DNA of 64,000 nt from Amycolatopsis bullii (GTDB taxonomy: Bacteria > Actinomycetota > Actinomycetes > Mycobacteriales > Pseudonocardiaceae), in contig NZ_BNAW01000019.1 of NCBI RefSeq assembly GCF_014654205.1, positions 1 to 64,000 of the forward strand, in the 5' to 3' direction. Positions 45,262 through 54,042 of the stretch are shown here, piece by piece. The notes under the pieces are model-generated. The model was not told the DNA's origin. It searched no databases and worked only from the letters and a program-made list of their open reading frames with translations. Each line of letters begins with the position of its first letter. The stretch's first letter is position 1. A program made the translations under genes and the position numbers.

Positions 45262-46329
45262 TCATCGCACCGGCAGCCGCGCCTGCACGCGGTAACCGCC
45301 GTCTTCGCGCGGCGCCGCGGTCAGTTCGCCGCCGAGTGCCCGCGCGCGTTCGGCCATCCCGCGGATCCCGTTGCCCGCCGGGGCGGGGCCGCCGCGGCCG
45401 TCGTCGTCGACCTGGACGGACAGTTCGTCGGCGCCGTAGCCGAGCCGGACGACGACGGTCTTCGCGCCGGCGTGCTTGGCGACGTTCGTCAGCGCCTCCT
45501 GCACCACCCGGAACGCGGCGTGCTCGACGTCCGGCGGCAGGTCACGGGCGACGCCGTCGATCTCGGTGCGCACGGTCAGCCCGGACGCGCCGACCGATTC
45601 GGCCAGCTCCGCAACCCTCGACAGTGACGGCAGCCCGATCTCGCGGAGCATGCCGAGCGTCGCGCGCAACTCCTGGAGTGCGGTCTTGCTGGCGTCTTTG
45701 ATCGCTGCCAGTGCCTCCTCGGCCTGTCCGGGGTCACGCCGGTGCAGCGCGGCGCCGGCCTGGACGTTGATCAGCGCGAGGTGGTGGCCGAGGACGTCGT
45801 GCAGCTCGCGGGCGATGCGCAGGCGCTCGTCGGTGGCGCGCGCCCGGGCTTCGGCCTCCTTGGTGCGCTCGGCCTCGGCGCGGTAGTGCGCGACGGCGCC
45901 GCCGGCGACCAGGGCGACGAACCAGCCGGTCATCAGGAAGAAGGCGAAGTTGTCGACGTGCCGCCCGGTCCGCGAGCCGATCTCGCCGGCGGTGACCCCG
46001 GCCATCGCCGCGACGACGAGCAGCGCGGCCCCGCGGATCCGCCCGGCCGCGGCGGCGTTGTAGAGCGCGTAGGCGAAGGCGAGCAGGACGAGCCCGTCGG
46101 GGTCGGTGAGGGGGTAGTAGAGCGCGCAGCAGACGAGCGTGAGCGCGGCGACGCTCAGCGGGTAGCGGCGCCGGAAGAAGACAGCGGCGCAGGCGATGAG
46201 GGTGAGCACCCAGCCGATGGCTGCGTGGTGCGCGGGCTTCGCGCCGTCGTTGAGGACGGTGAACAGCGACCCCACGAGCACCGCGACGACGACCGCCAGC
46301 TCGGTCGCGTACCGCCGTAACCAGGACAT
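45262..46329 (-). CDS. sensor histidine kinase (NarL-partner, HisKA_3 type)
   Basis: A 355-aa membrane kinase. There are about five or six transmembrane helices in residues 10-150 with very short loops, a short coiled segment (AEAERTKEAEARARATDERL), the phospho-acceptor His177 in RIARELHDVLGHHLALI, and a HATPase_c domain with FRVVQEALTNVAKHAGA (N box), VDDDGRGG and GIRGMAERARALGGEL (G boxes). The lack of an extracellular domain suggests sensing of the membrane or of a membrane-soluble compound, as in antibiotic- or envelope-stress kinases. It is first gene of the pair. Confidence 0.93.
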   Translation of the reverse strand: MSWLRRYATELAVVVAVLVGSLFTVLNDGAKPAHHAAIGWVLTLIACAAVFFRRRYPLSVAALTLVCCALYYPLTDPDGLVLLAFAYALYNAAAAGRIRGAALLVVAAMAGVTAGEIGSRTGRHVDNFAFFLMTGWFVALVAGGAVAHYRAEAERTKEAEARARATDERLRIARELHDVLGHHLALINVQAGAALHRRDPGQAEEALAAIKDASKTALQELRATLGMLREIGLPSLSRVAELAESVGASGLTVRTEIDGVARDLPPDVEHAAFRVVQEALTNVAKHAGAKTVVVRLGYGADELSVQVDDDGRGGPAPAGNGIRGMAERARALGGELTAAPREDGGYRVQARLPVR

Positions 46330-46416
46330 ACGGAGAGTTTAGGAGAACGGGCGTAACAGCCGGGCGCGTCCGATCGACTCCTGCGGCATTACTTCGTGCT
46401 GCTAAGGGAGGCACTC

Positions 46417-46881
46417 GTGCGGATGAAGCTCGGTGCGGTGCTGGTCGCGGGTCTGCTGGTCGCGGGGTGCGGGACCGGCGCGGTCCCGCCCAAGGACGCG
46501 GGCAACCTCGGCGTTCTCGCGCCCACTTCTTCGGCGTCTTCGCCGCCCACCTCCTCGGTCCCGGCGTCTTCGACGCCGGCCGAGACCTCGACTCCCGTTT
46601 CGGCGACCGCCGAGGCGCCGCCGGTGGTCGCCGCGACCACCGCGCCCCCGAAAACGACCGCGCCGAAGACCCAAGCCGCGCCGAAGACCACCGCGCAGGC
46701 CGCGCCGAAGCCGGCCGAATGCGGGGCCGACTACTACCGGAACTCGGACGGCAACTGCGTCCACCGGCCCAGCGACAACCCCGCGGGCGCCACGGCCCTC
46801 TGCAAGGACGGCACCTACAGCTACAGCCAGCACCGCTCGGGCACCTGCTCGGGCCACGGAGGTGTCCGCACCTGGCTGTGA
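46417..46881 (+). CDS. DUF3761 lipoprotein
   Basis: A 154-aa predicted lipoprotein. The lipobox is LLVAGCGTG (Cys about residue 17), and a Ser/Thr/Pro/Ala-rich stalk covers about 25-100. The C-terminal DUF3761 module contains CGADYYRNSDGNCVHRP and ATALCKDGTYSYSQHRSGTCSGHGG, with four cysteines likely in two disulfides. GTG at 46417 has GGGAGG 5 nt upstream; ATG at 46423 is also possible. Function unknown; probably a surface-exposed domain held off the membrane by the stalk. It is divergent from the histidine kinase (87 bp). Confidence 0.85.
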   Translation: MRMKLGAVLVAGLLVAGCGTGAVPPKDAGNLGVLAPTSSASSPPTSSVPASSTPAETSTPVSATAEAPPVVAATTAPPKTTAPKTQAAPKTTAQAAPKPAECGADYYRNSDGNCVHRPSDNPAGATALCKDGTYSYSQHRSGTCSGHGGVRTWL

Positions 46882-46972
46882 CGAACCCGCCACTCGGACG
46901 GAAACCCGTCACCCCGTGGGTACAGTGCACGAAGTTGCATGATGCGTACTAAGTACCCACTGGGGGTGTGGT

Positions 46973-48379
46973 GTGTCCCGTTCCGCGTCGTCGAGTGGCG
47001 CGATCGTCGTGGTGCTCGCCTCGTGCGGGCTCGTCGCGTCGTTCATGCAGACGCTGGTCGTGCCGCTGATCCCGGTCTTCCCGCGGCTGCTGCACGCCTC
47101 CGCCGCCGACGCCTCCTGGGTCGTCACCGTGACGCTGCTGGCCGCGTCCGTCATCACGCCGGTCAGCGGACGGCTCGGCGACCTCTACGGCAAGCGGCGG
47201 ATGATCCTCGTCAGCCTCGCCCTGCTCATCGCCGGTTCGGTCGTGTCCGCGACGACCAGTGCGCTCGCGTTCCAGATCCTCGGCCGCGGGCTGCAGGGCT
47301 GCGCGATGGGCGTGATCCCGCTCGGCATCAGCATCATGCGCGACGAGCTCCCGCCCGAACGCGTCGGCGGCGCCATCTCGCTGATGAGCGCAACGCTCGG
47401 CGTCGGCGGCGCGATCGGGCTGCCGGTCGCGGCCGTCGTCGCCGAGAACGCCGACTGGCACGTGCTCTTCTGGACCGCCGCCGGGCTCGGGCTGGCCTGC
47501 GCGCTGCTCATCCTCACCGTGGTACCCGAGTCGCCGCTGCGGACGCCGGCGCCGTTCGACTACTTCGGGGCGTTCGGGCTGGCGGCCGGGCTGCTCTGCC
47601 TGCTGCTGCCGGTGGTCAAGGGCGGCACGTGGGGCTGGACCAGCGCGCCGACGCTCGGGCTGGCCGCGGCCGCCGTCGTCGTCCTGCTCGGCTGGGGTGC
47701 CTACCAGCTGCGGCGCCGCGATCCGCTGGTCGACCTGCGGGTGTCCGCGCGCCGCCCGGTGCTGTTCACGAACCTCGCGTCGATCATGGTCGGCTTTGCC
47801 CTGTACGCCATGGCGTTGTCGTTCCCGCAGCTGCTGCAGGCGCCGGCGTCGACCGGCTACGGGCTGGGCCAGACCATGGTCGAGTCCGGCCTCACGCTGG
47901 CCCCGAACGGCCTGGTGATGATGCTGCTCTCGCCGGTTTCGGCGCGGCTCATCGCCCGGTTCGGCCCGCGCCCGACGCTGATCAGCGGCGCGCTGGTGAT
48001 CGCCGCCGGGTACGCGTTCGCGATCGTGCTGATGGACAACGCGGCCGAACTGATCACGGCGTCGGTGATCATCGGGGCCGGCGTCGGCATCGCGTACGCG
48101 GCCATGCCCGCGCTGATCATGGGGTCGGTGCCGGTCACCGAAACCGCGTCGGCGAACGGCCTGAACTCCCTGATGCGCTCGGTCGGCACGGCGATTTCCA
48201 GCGCGGTGATGGCAGCGATGCTGGCCCAGCTCACGATCAGCGTCGGCGGCGTGCCGGTGCCGTCCCTGCCCGGCTTCCGCGCGACGTTCGCGGTGGCCGC
48301 GTTCGCCGCGCTGGCGGGCGCGCTGCTGGCGGCGCTGGTGCCGCGGACGCGGACCGCGCCCGAGCTGGTCGCCGCCTAG
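46973..48379 (+). CDS. MFS drug-efflux transporter (EmrB/QacA type)
   Basis: A 468-aa transporter with 13-14 hydrophobic helices. Motif A GRLGDLYGKRRMILV lies after helix 2, helix-rich GVGGAIGLPVAAVVAEN resembles antiporter motif C, and SANGLNSLMRSVGTAISSAVM is a late DHA2 hallmark. It should export small molecules in exchange for protons. GTG at 46973 is chosen. An 11-bp inverted repeat GTACTAAGTAC lies at 46946-46956 in the promoter and might bind a local repressor, though none is encoded nearby. Its 3' end overlaps the convergent methyltransferase by 4 bp. Confidence 0.9.
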   Translation: MSRSASSSGAIVVVLASCGLVASFMQTLVVPLIPVFPRLLHASAADASWVVTVTLLAASVITPVSGRLGDLYGKRRMILVSLALLIAGSVVSATTSALAFQILGRGLQGCAMGVIPLGISIMRDELPPERVGGAISLMSATLGVGGAIGLPVAAVVAENADWHVLFWTAAGLGLACALLILTVVPESPLRTPAPFDYFGAFGLAAGLLCLLLPVVKGGTWGWTSAPTLGLAAAAVVVLLGWGAYQLRRRDPLVDLRVSARRPVLFTNLASIMVGFALYAMALSFPQLLQAPASTGYGLGQTMVESGLTLAPNGLVMMLLSPVSARLIARFGPRPTLISGALVIAAGYAFAIVLMDNAAELITASVIIGAGVGIAYAAMPALIMGSVPVTETASANGLNSLMRSVGTAISSAVMAAMLAQLTISVGGVPVPSLPGFRATFAVAAFAALAGALLAALVPRTRTAPELVAA

Positions 48380-49182
48380 TTCTTGCGCGCCACCAGGGCC
48401 AGGCCGCCGCACTCCGCCGGGTTCGGCGGCATTTCCGCGGGGTCGTCGGGCCGCCACTCGGGGATGAACACGATGCCCGGGTCGACGATCTCGAAGCCGT
48501 CGACCAGGGTCCGGAGCTCGTCGGCCGAGCGCGGCGTCACCGGGTTCGCGCTCTTCTGGTACATCGCGACTGCGCGGGCGGTGTCGTCGCTCTGCTGCTC
48601 GTAGGTGGCGGACGACAGGGCGAGGTAGCTGCCGGGCGCGAGCGCGTCGCGGTAGGCGGCGATCAGGCCGGCCGGGTTGCGCTCGTCCGGGATGAAGTGC
48701 ACGAACAGCGCCATCACCACCATCACCGGCTGGTCCAGGTCCAGCATCATCTCGGTGATGTCGTGTTCGAGGACGTCGTCGGGGAACTCGGCGTCGGCGT
48801 GCACCATGGCCGCGTTCTCGTTGTCCTCCAGCACGATCTCACTGTGCGCCACGGCCACCGGCTCGTTGTCGACGTAGACGACGCGCGCATTGGCGTCGAC
48901 GGCCTGGGCGACCTCGTGCACGTGCCCGACGGTCGGCATGCCGGAGCCGATGTCGAGGAACTGCCGGATGCCCTGGTCCATGCCGAACCGGATGGCGCGG
49001 CGCAGCCACTGCCGGTTGAGCCGCGCCCGCTCCCGGGCGTTCGGCTGCGCGGCCAGCACCTGCTCGGCGAACATCCGGTCGACGGCGTAGTTGAGCTGAC
49101 CGCCGAGGATGTAGTCGTACACGCGCGCGGCGTTGGGCTTGTCGAGGTCGATGCCCCGCCGCGCGTACTCGTCTTCGCTCAT
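48376..49182 (-). CDS. PF04672-type SAM methyltransferase, paralogue 3
   Basis: A 268-aa protein of the actinobacterial S-adenosylmethionine methyltransferase family once called DUF574. Seen: GIDLDKPNAARVYDYILGG (substrate-side N-terminus), IRQFLDIGSGMPTVGHVHE (SAM motif I), RVVYVDNEPVAVAHSE (motif II), and VFIPEWRPDD near the C-terminus. ATG at 49182. It is the most diverged of three tandem copies, 41 bp after copy 2. Substrates are unknown; the family is greatly expanded in Streptomyces and Amycolatopsis. Confidence 0.9.
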   Translation of the reverse strand: MSEDEYARRGIDLDKPNAARVYDYILGGQLNYAVDRMFAEQVLAAQPNARERARLNRQWLRRAIRFGMDQGIRQFLDIGSGMPTVGHVHEVAQAVDANARVVYVDNEPVAVAHSEIVLEDNENAAMVHADAEFPDDVLEHDITEMMLDLDQPVMVVMALFVHFIPDERNPAGLIAAYRDALAPGSYLALSSATYEQQSDDTARAVAMYQKSANPVTPRSADELRTLVDGFEIVDPGIVFIPEWRPDDPAEMPPNPAECGGLALVARKN

Positions 49183-49223
49183 CCGCCGCTCCCCGGAGTC
49201 AGGTGTGCAGCGAGAATAGCCGC

Positions 49224-50027
49224 TCAGTTCTTGCGGGCCACCAGGGCCAGCTGGCTGGCCAGCTCCGGATGCTCGCCGACTTCGGCCGGATCGTCCGGAC
49301 GCCACTCCGGCGTGAACACGATCCCCGGCGGCAGGACCTCGAACCCCGCCACCAGTGCGCGCAGCTCCTCCTTCGAGCGCGCGACGACGTCGGTTCCGCT
49401 CTGCCGGTACAGCTCCGCCGCGCGCCGGACCTCTTCGCCCTGCCCCTCGAACGTGCCCGACGACAACGCCAGGTAACTCCCCGGGACGAGCGCGTCCCGG
49501 TAGGCCGCGATCAACCCCGCCGGGTTCCGGGAGTCCGGGATGAAGTGGATGAACGCCGCCATGATCAGCATCACCGGCTCGGTGAAGTCCAGCAGCCGCT
49601 CGGTCGTCGGGTGCTCGAGGACGTCCGCCGGGAATTCCGCGTCCGCCCGCACCATCTCCGCGTTGGCGTTGTCCTGCAGGACGATCTCGCTGTGCGCGAC
49701 GGCGATCGGCTCGTTGTCGACGTAGACCACCCGCGACGTCGGGTCGATCGACTGGACGATCTCGTGCACGTGCCCGGCCGTCGGCATGCCCGAGCCGATG
49801 TCCAGGAACTGGCGGATCCCCTGCGCAGCGCCGAAGCGCACGGCGCGGCGCAGCCACCGGCGGTTGAGCACGGCCAGTTCCCTGGCCTCCGGCCGCACCT
49901 GGAGGATCCGCTCGGCGAACTCCCGGTCGATCGCGTAGTTGAGTTTGCCGCCGATCAGGAAGTCGTACACGCGGGCCGCGTTCGGCTTGTCGAAGTCGAT
50001 CCCGCGGGGCGCGTGCCCGCCGGTCAT
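49224..50027 (-). CDS. PF04672-type SAM methyltransferase, paralogue 2
   Basis: A 267-aa paralogue with the same blocks: GIDFDKPNAARVYDFLIGG, FLDIGSGMPTAGHVHEI, VVYVDNEPIAVAHSEIV, FTPEWRPDDPAEVG. Its ATG overlaps the stop of paralogue 1 (ATGA), so the two are translationally coupled. It differs from its neighbours mainly in the C-terminal third, where substrate contacts are expected. Confidence 0.9.
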   Translation of the reverse strand: MTGGHAPRGIDFDKPNAARVYDFLIGGKLNYAIDREFAERILQVRPEARELAVLNRRWLRRAVRFGAAQGIRQFLDIGSGMPTAGHVHEIVQSIDPTSRVVYVDNEPIAVAHSEIVLQDNANAEMVRADAEFPADVLEHPTTERLLDFTEPVMLIMAAFIHFIPDSRNPAGLIAAYRDALVPGSYLALSSGTFEGQGEEVRRAAELYRQSGTDVVARSKEELRALVAGFEVLPPGIVFTPEWRPDDPAEVGEHPELASQLALVARKN

Positions 50028-50830
50028 CAGCGCTCCTTGCGGGCCACCAGCGCGAGGCCGCCCGACTGCTCCGGCTTGTCTTCGAGCGGCTCGTCCGGAC
50101 GCCATTCCGGGGTGAACACGATCCCCGGCGGCAGGATCTCGAAGCCCTTCACCAGCGCCCGCAGTTCGTCCGGCGACCGCAGTGTCAGGGGCGTGCCGCT
50201 CTTCTCGTACAGCGCGACCGAGCGCTGGGACTCCTCGCCCTGGCCCTCCCACGTGCCCGACGACAGCGCGAGGTAGCTGCCCGGCGCGAGGACGTCGCGG
50301 TAGGCGCCGATCAGCCCGGCCGGGTCCCGCGAGTCCGGGATGAAGTGCACGAACGCCGCCATGATCACCATCACCGGCTCGGTGAAGTCCAGCAGTGCCT
50401 CGGTGACCGGGTGCTCCAGCACTTCGGCCGGGTACTCGGCGTCGGCCTGGACCATGGCCGCGTTCTCGTTGCCCTCCAGCACGATCTCGCTGTGCGCGAC
50501 GGCGATCGGCTCGTTGTCGACGTAGACCACCCGCGACGCCGGGTCGATCGACTGGACGACCTCGTGCACGTGGCCGACTGTCGGCATCCCCGAACCGATG
50601 TCGAGGAACTGCCGGACGCCCTGCTCCGCGGCGAACCGCACGGCGCGGCGCAGCCACGCCCGGTTGGTCAGCGCCATGTGCTGGGCGTTCGGCAGCACAC
50701 TGAGGATCCGGTCGGCGAAGACGCGGTCGACGGCGTAGTTGAGCTTGCCGCCGATCATGTAATCGTACACGCGCGCGGCGTTCGGTCTTTCGAGGTCGAT
50801 GCCCCGCTTCGCGTGTTCGCCTTCGCTCAT
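50027..50830 (-). CDS. PF04672-type SAM methyltransferase, paralogue 1
   Basis: A 267-aa first member of the tandem triplet: GIDLERPNAARVYDYMIGG, QFLDIGSGMPTVGHVHEVV, YVDNEPIAVAHSEIVLEG, FTPEWRPDEPLEDK. ATG at 50830 is followed by the conserved SEGEHAKRG. It leads a three-gene run that probably arose by two rounds of tandem duplication. It lies 45 bp after the ThDP enzyme stop, on the same strand. Confidence 0.9.
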   Translation of the reverse strand: MSEGEHAKRGIDLERPNAARVYDYMIGGKLNYAVDRVFADRILSVLPNAQHMALTNRAWLRRAVRFAAEQGVRQFLDIGSGMPTVGHVHEVVQSIDPASRVVYVDNEPIAVAHSEIVLEGNENAAMVQADAEYPAEVLEHPVTEALLDFTEPVMVIMAAFVHFIPDSRDPAGLIGAYRDVLAPGSYLALSSGTWEGQGEESQRSVALYEKSGTPLTLRSPDELRALVKGFEILPPGIVFTPEWRPDEPLEDKPEQSGGLALVARKER

Positions 50831-50875
50831 CCGCCGCTCCCGGGCTCGAAAGGTGTGACGGGAGGATAGTGCGTT

Positions 50876-52438
50876 CTAGAGCAGCGGCGGCACCACGGCG
50901 TCGATGAGGTGCGGACCGGGCTCGGCGAAGGCCCGCTGGAGCTGCTCGGCGAGCTCTTCGGCGGTGGTGGCGCGCGACGCGGGCACGCCCATGCCCTCCG
51001 CGATCTTCACGAAGTCCATGTCCGGCCGGGAAAGATCGAGCAGGTCGTTCGCCTTCGGGCCGCCCGAGGCCGCGCCGACGCGCTGCAGTTCCAACCGCAG
51101 GATCGCGTACGCGCGGTTGTTGAGCAGCACGGTCGTGACGTTCAGGTTTTCCCGAGCCTGTGTCCACAGCGCCGAGATCGTGTACAGCGCACTGCCGTCG
51201 GACTGCAGGTTCAGCACCGGCCGGTCCGGCGCCGCGACGGCCGCGCCGGTCGCCACCGGCATGCCGTAGCCGATCGCGCCGCCGGTCAGCGTCAGGACGT
51301 CGTGGCGCGGCGCACCGGCCGTCGCCATCGGCAGCATCAGGCCGGACGTGTTGGCCTCGTCGGCGATGATCGCGTTCTCCGGCAGCAGCGCCCCGATCAC
51401 CTCGACCCAGTTCTGCGGCGTCAGCGGCCCGCTCGGCAAAGCCGGCCGCGATTCCGGCGCCAGCACGGGCTCGGTGTCCGCGGCGACCAGGTCGGCGACT
51501 TCGTTCAGCGCGCGCGTGACGTCCTGCGCGACCGACGCGAGCGTGTGCACCTGGGCGCCTTCGGGGACCAGATCGCTCGCCTTGCCCGGGTAGGCGAAGA
51601 ACGACACCGGTGCCTTCGTGCCCGCGACGACGACGTGCTTGATCCCGTCGAGCTGGTAGGCGACCTGCTCGGCGAGGTAGCCCAGCCGCTCGATCGACGG
51701 CAGCCCGGCGCCGCGCTCCAGGCGCGCCGGGAACGTTTCGACGAACACCTTGGCACCGGTCGCGGCGCCGATGCGGCTGGCGGCGCGCAGGCCCTCCTCG
51801 CGGCACGCGCTCCCGCCGACGAGCAGCGCCACCGGCTCCCCGGTGCCGAACACCGCGGCGACGTCCTTGACGGTCGTCGCGTCGACGGCCTGCGGCACGC
51901 GCGGCGGGATCGGCGCGCAGGTCTCGCCGCCTTCGCCCCACGAAGCGTCCGCGGGCAGGATCAGCGTGGCGACCCGGCCGGGCGCGTCCTGGGCCGCCGC
52001 GACCGTGGCGGCGGCGTCCGCCCCGACGTCCTTCGTGTGCTCCGAGCGGCGCACCCAGCCTTCCAGCGAGCCGGCGACGGCCTCGATGTCCGACTCCAGC
52101 GGCGCGTCGTACTGCTTGTGGTAGGTCGCGTGGTCGCCGACGACGTTGACGATCGGCGTGTGCGCGCGGCGCGCGTTGTGCAGGTTCGCCAGGCCGTTGC
52201 CCAGGCCGGGGCCGAGGTGCAGGAGCGTTGCGGCGGGCTTGCCCGCGATCCGCGCGTACCCGTCGGCCGCGCCGGTGACGACGCCTTCGAACAGCGCCAG
52301 CACGCCCCGCATCTCCGGGACGGTGTCGAGGGCGGCGACGAAGTGCATCTCGGACGTGCCCGGGTTGGCGAAGCACACCTCGACACCGGCGTCGACCAGC
52401 GTGCGGATCAGGGACTGGGCGCCGTTCAGCTCGCTCAT
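50876..52438 (-). CDS. ThDP-dependent enzyme (benzoylformate decarboxylase/acetolactate synthase-like)
   Basis: A 520-aa thiamine diphosphate enzyme. The N-terminal PYR domain has EVCFANPGTSEMHFVAALD and the activating glutamate in LALFEGVVTGAADGYAR. The C-terminal PP domain has the ThDP/Mg motif LQSDGSALYTISALW followed about 20 residues later by VLLNNRAY (SDG replaces the usual GDG). NPGTSE and overall length are closer to benzoylformate decarboxylase-type enzymes than to acetolactate synthase. It would decarboxylate or ligate a 2-oxo acid made by the FAD oxidase encoded upstream; the genes overlap by 4 bp (ATGA). Confidence 0.85.
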   Translation of the reverse strand: MSELNGAQSLIRTLVDAGVEVCFANPGTSEMHFVAALDTVPEMRGVLALFEGVVTGAADGYARIAGKPAATLLHLGPGLGNGLANLHNARRAHTPIVNVVGDHATYHKQYDAPLESDIEAVAGSLEGWVRRSEHTKDVGADAAATVAAAQDAPGRVATLILPADASWGEGGETCAPIPPRVPQAVDATTVKDVAAVFGTGEPVALLVGGSACREEGLRAASRIGAATGAKVFVETFPARLERGAGLPSIERLGYLAEQVAYQLDGIKHVVVAGTKAPVSFFAYPGKASDLVPEGAQVHTLASVAQDVTRALNEVADLVAADTEPVLAPESRPALPSGPLTPQNWVEVIGALLPENAIIADEANTSGLMLPMATAGAPRHDVLTLTGGAIGYGMPVATGAAVAAPDRPVLNLQSDGSALYTISALWTQARENLNVTTVLLNNRAYAILRLELQRVGAASGGPKANDLLDLSRPDMDFVKIAEGMGVPASRATTAEELAEQLQRAFAEPGPHLIDAVVPPLL

Positions 52439-53820
52439 GCTTTTCCTTCGGGGAAGAGAACGCCGGGGTTGAGGATCCCGGCGGGGTCGAAGCTCTGCTT
52501 GATCCGGCGCATCAGCTCGATCTTCGCCGGGTCTTCGAGTTCGGCGTGGTAGTGCGCCTTGGTGCGGCCGAGGCCGTGCTCGCCGGAGATCGCGCCGCCG
52601 AGTTCCATGGCGTACGCGAAGATGTCGGTGAGCAGCTGCTTCCGCTTGGCGTCGTCCTTGCAGAAGATGCCGAGGTGGACGTTGCCGTCGCCGGCGTGCC
52701 CGCAGCCGAGCGCGCCGCCGCCGGCGGCCATCGCGAGTTCCCGCGCCTTCGCGATGAACCGCGGCATCGCGGTCCGCGGCACGACGACGTCGATCACGTC
52801 GTCCGCGCCGACCGCCTTCGCGGTCCAGAAAGCCTTTTCGCGGGCCTCGATGAGCTTGCGCGCGGAGTTGCCCTCCAGTACGTACACGTCGACCGCGCCG
52901 AGCTCGCCGAGCAGCTCGCCGACCGTTTCGACGTCCTCCTCGAGGCGGCCGCTCTCGCGGTTCTCCAGCGCGACCACGAGGTAGGCCTCGCACGTCTCGC
53001 GGATCTTGTCCGGCACGCCGAGTTCGAGCTTCTCGTTGTAGACGATGGCGGCCATCGTCAGGTTGTCGATGTACTCCAGGATGTGCGGCGCGAGCCCGCT
53101 GGACACGACCGCGGGCACGGCGGCCATCACCTGTTCGAAATCGCCGAAGGGGGCGAGCACGGTGGCGCCGTGGGCCAGCCGCGGGTGCAGCTTGACGGTG
53201 ATCTCGGTGGCCAGCGCGAGGGTGCCCTCGGACCCGATGATCAGCTGCGTGAGGTCGTAGCCGGTGGAGATCTTCGACGTCTTGCCGCCGGTCCGGATGA
53301 TCTCGCCGGTCGGCAGCACCGCCTGCAGGCCGAGCACGTTGTTGCGGGTGACGCCGTACTTGACCGCGCGCATGCCGCCGGCGTTGGTGCCGACGTTCCC
53401 GCCGACGCTCGCGCTGAGCTCACCGGGGTACACGGTGTAGCCGAGCCCGGCCTCGGCGGTCCGGGCGTCGAGCTCGGCGAGGGTCACGCCGGGCTGGACG
53501 ACGGCGACGTGGTTCCCGGTGTCGACTTCGAGGACGGCGTTCATCCGCTCGAAGGAGATCAGCAGGCCGTCCGCCTGCGGCCGGGCCGCCCCGGACAGCC
53601 CGCTGCCGGAGCCTCGGGCGGTCACGGGGACGTGGTACTCCGAAGCGGCCTTCAGCAGCTCCGCGACTTCTTCGGCCGTTGCCGGCTTCGCGACGTACGC
53701 AGGCTTCTGCGGCTCCGCCGTCAGCGCTTCGTCGTGCGCGTAGTCCTCCGAGATCGCCTCGCCCGTCAGCAGGTTTCTGTCCCCGACGATCTCGGCCAGG
53801 CGTGCTGCCACGTCGCCCAT
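52435..53820 (-). CDS. FAD-binding 2-hydroxyacid oxidase/dehydrogenase (GlcD family)
   Basis: A 461-aa FAD-linked oxidoreductase of the GlcD/D-lactate dehydrogenase family. The PCMH-type FAD domain has VTARGSGSGLSGAARPQADG, GYTVYPGELSASVGGNVGTNAGGMRAVKYG and TGYDLTQLIIGSEGTLALATE. The C-terminal domain has GCGHAGDGNVHLGIF and SGEHGLGRTKAHY. It oxidises a 2-hydroxy acid (glycolate, D-lactate or similar) to the 2-oxo acid. ATG at 53820 follows GGAGGAG. It is first in an operon with the ThDP enzyme, under a 15-bp inverted repeat. Confidence 0.9.
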   Translation of the reverse strand: MGDVAARLAEIVGDRNLLTGEAISEDYAHDEALTAEPQKPAYVAKPATAEEVAELLKAASEYHVPVTARGSGSGLSGAARPQADGLLISFERMNAVLEVDTGNHVAVVQPGVTLAELDARTAEAGLGYTVYPGELSASVGGNVGTNAGGMRAVKYGVTRNNVLGLQAVLPTGEIIRTGGKTSKISTGYDLTQLIIGSEGTLALATEITVKLHPRLAHGATVLAPFGDFEQVMAAVPAVVSSGLAPHILEYIDNLTMAAIVYNEKLELGVPDKIRETCEAYLVVALENRESGRLEEDVETVGELLGELGAVDVYVLEGNSARKLIEAREKAFWTAKAVGADDVIDVVVPRTAMPRFIAKARELAMAAGGGALGCGHAGDGNVHLGIFCKDDAKRKQLLTDIFAYAMELGGAISGEHGLGRTKAHYHAELEDPAKIELMRRIKQSFDPAGILNPGVLFPEGKA

Positions 53821-53867
53821 CGGCAGTTTCTCCTCCGCGCCGTCGCTGTGGTTACCGCAGCGTAGTA

Positions 53868-53882
53868 CGTACCGGCGGTACG
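53868..53882. promoter_or_regulatory. inverted repeat CGTACCG-G-CGGTACG
   Basis: A 7+1+7 perfect inverted repeat 48 bp upstream of the GlcD-type gene, placed as an operator over its promoter. No regulator lies beside it. Confidence 0.6.
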
Positions 53883-54042
53883 CCGCCATGAAGGGTTTTC
53901 ACGTTCTTCGGAGGCGCCTCCCTGCCGCGTCGGCGTTTCTTGCTCCATTCAGGTAGAACTGCCGCTATTGCCCGTCAGGCCCGCTCTGCCCGTGCTTCTC
54001 CTTGATCGGAGGCACCGTCGCGAGCGGTCGGAGGGGCGGAAC

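Noticed and set aside
46946..46956. GTACTAAGTAC as a firm operator of the MFS gene
   Set aside because: A short 5+1+5 repeat with no regulator beside it; noted in the gene entry only.
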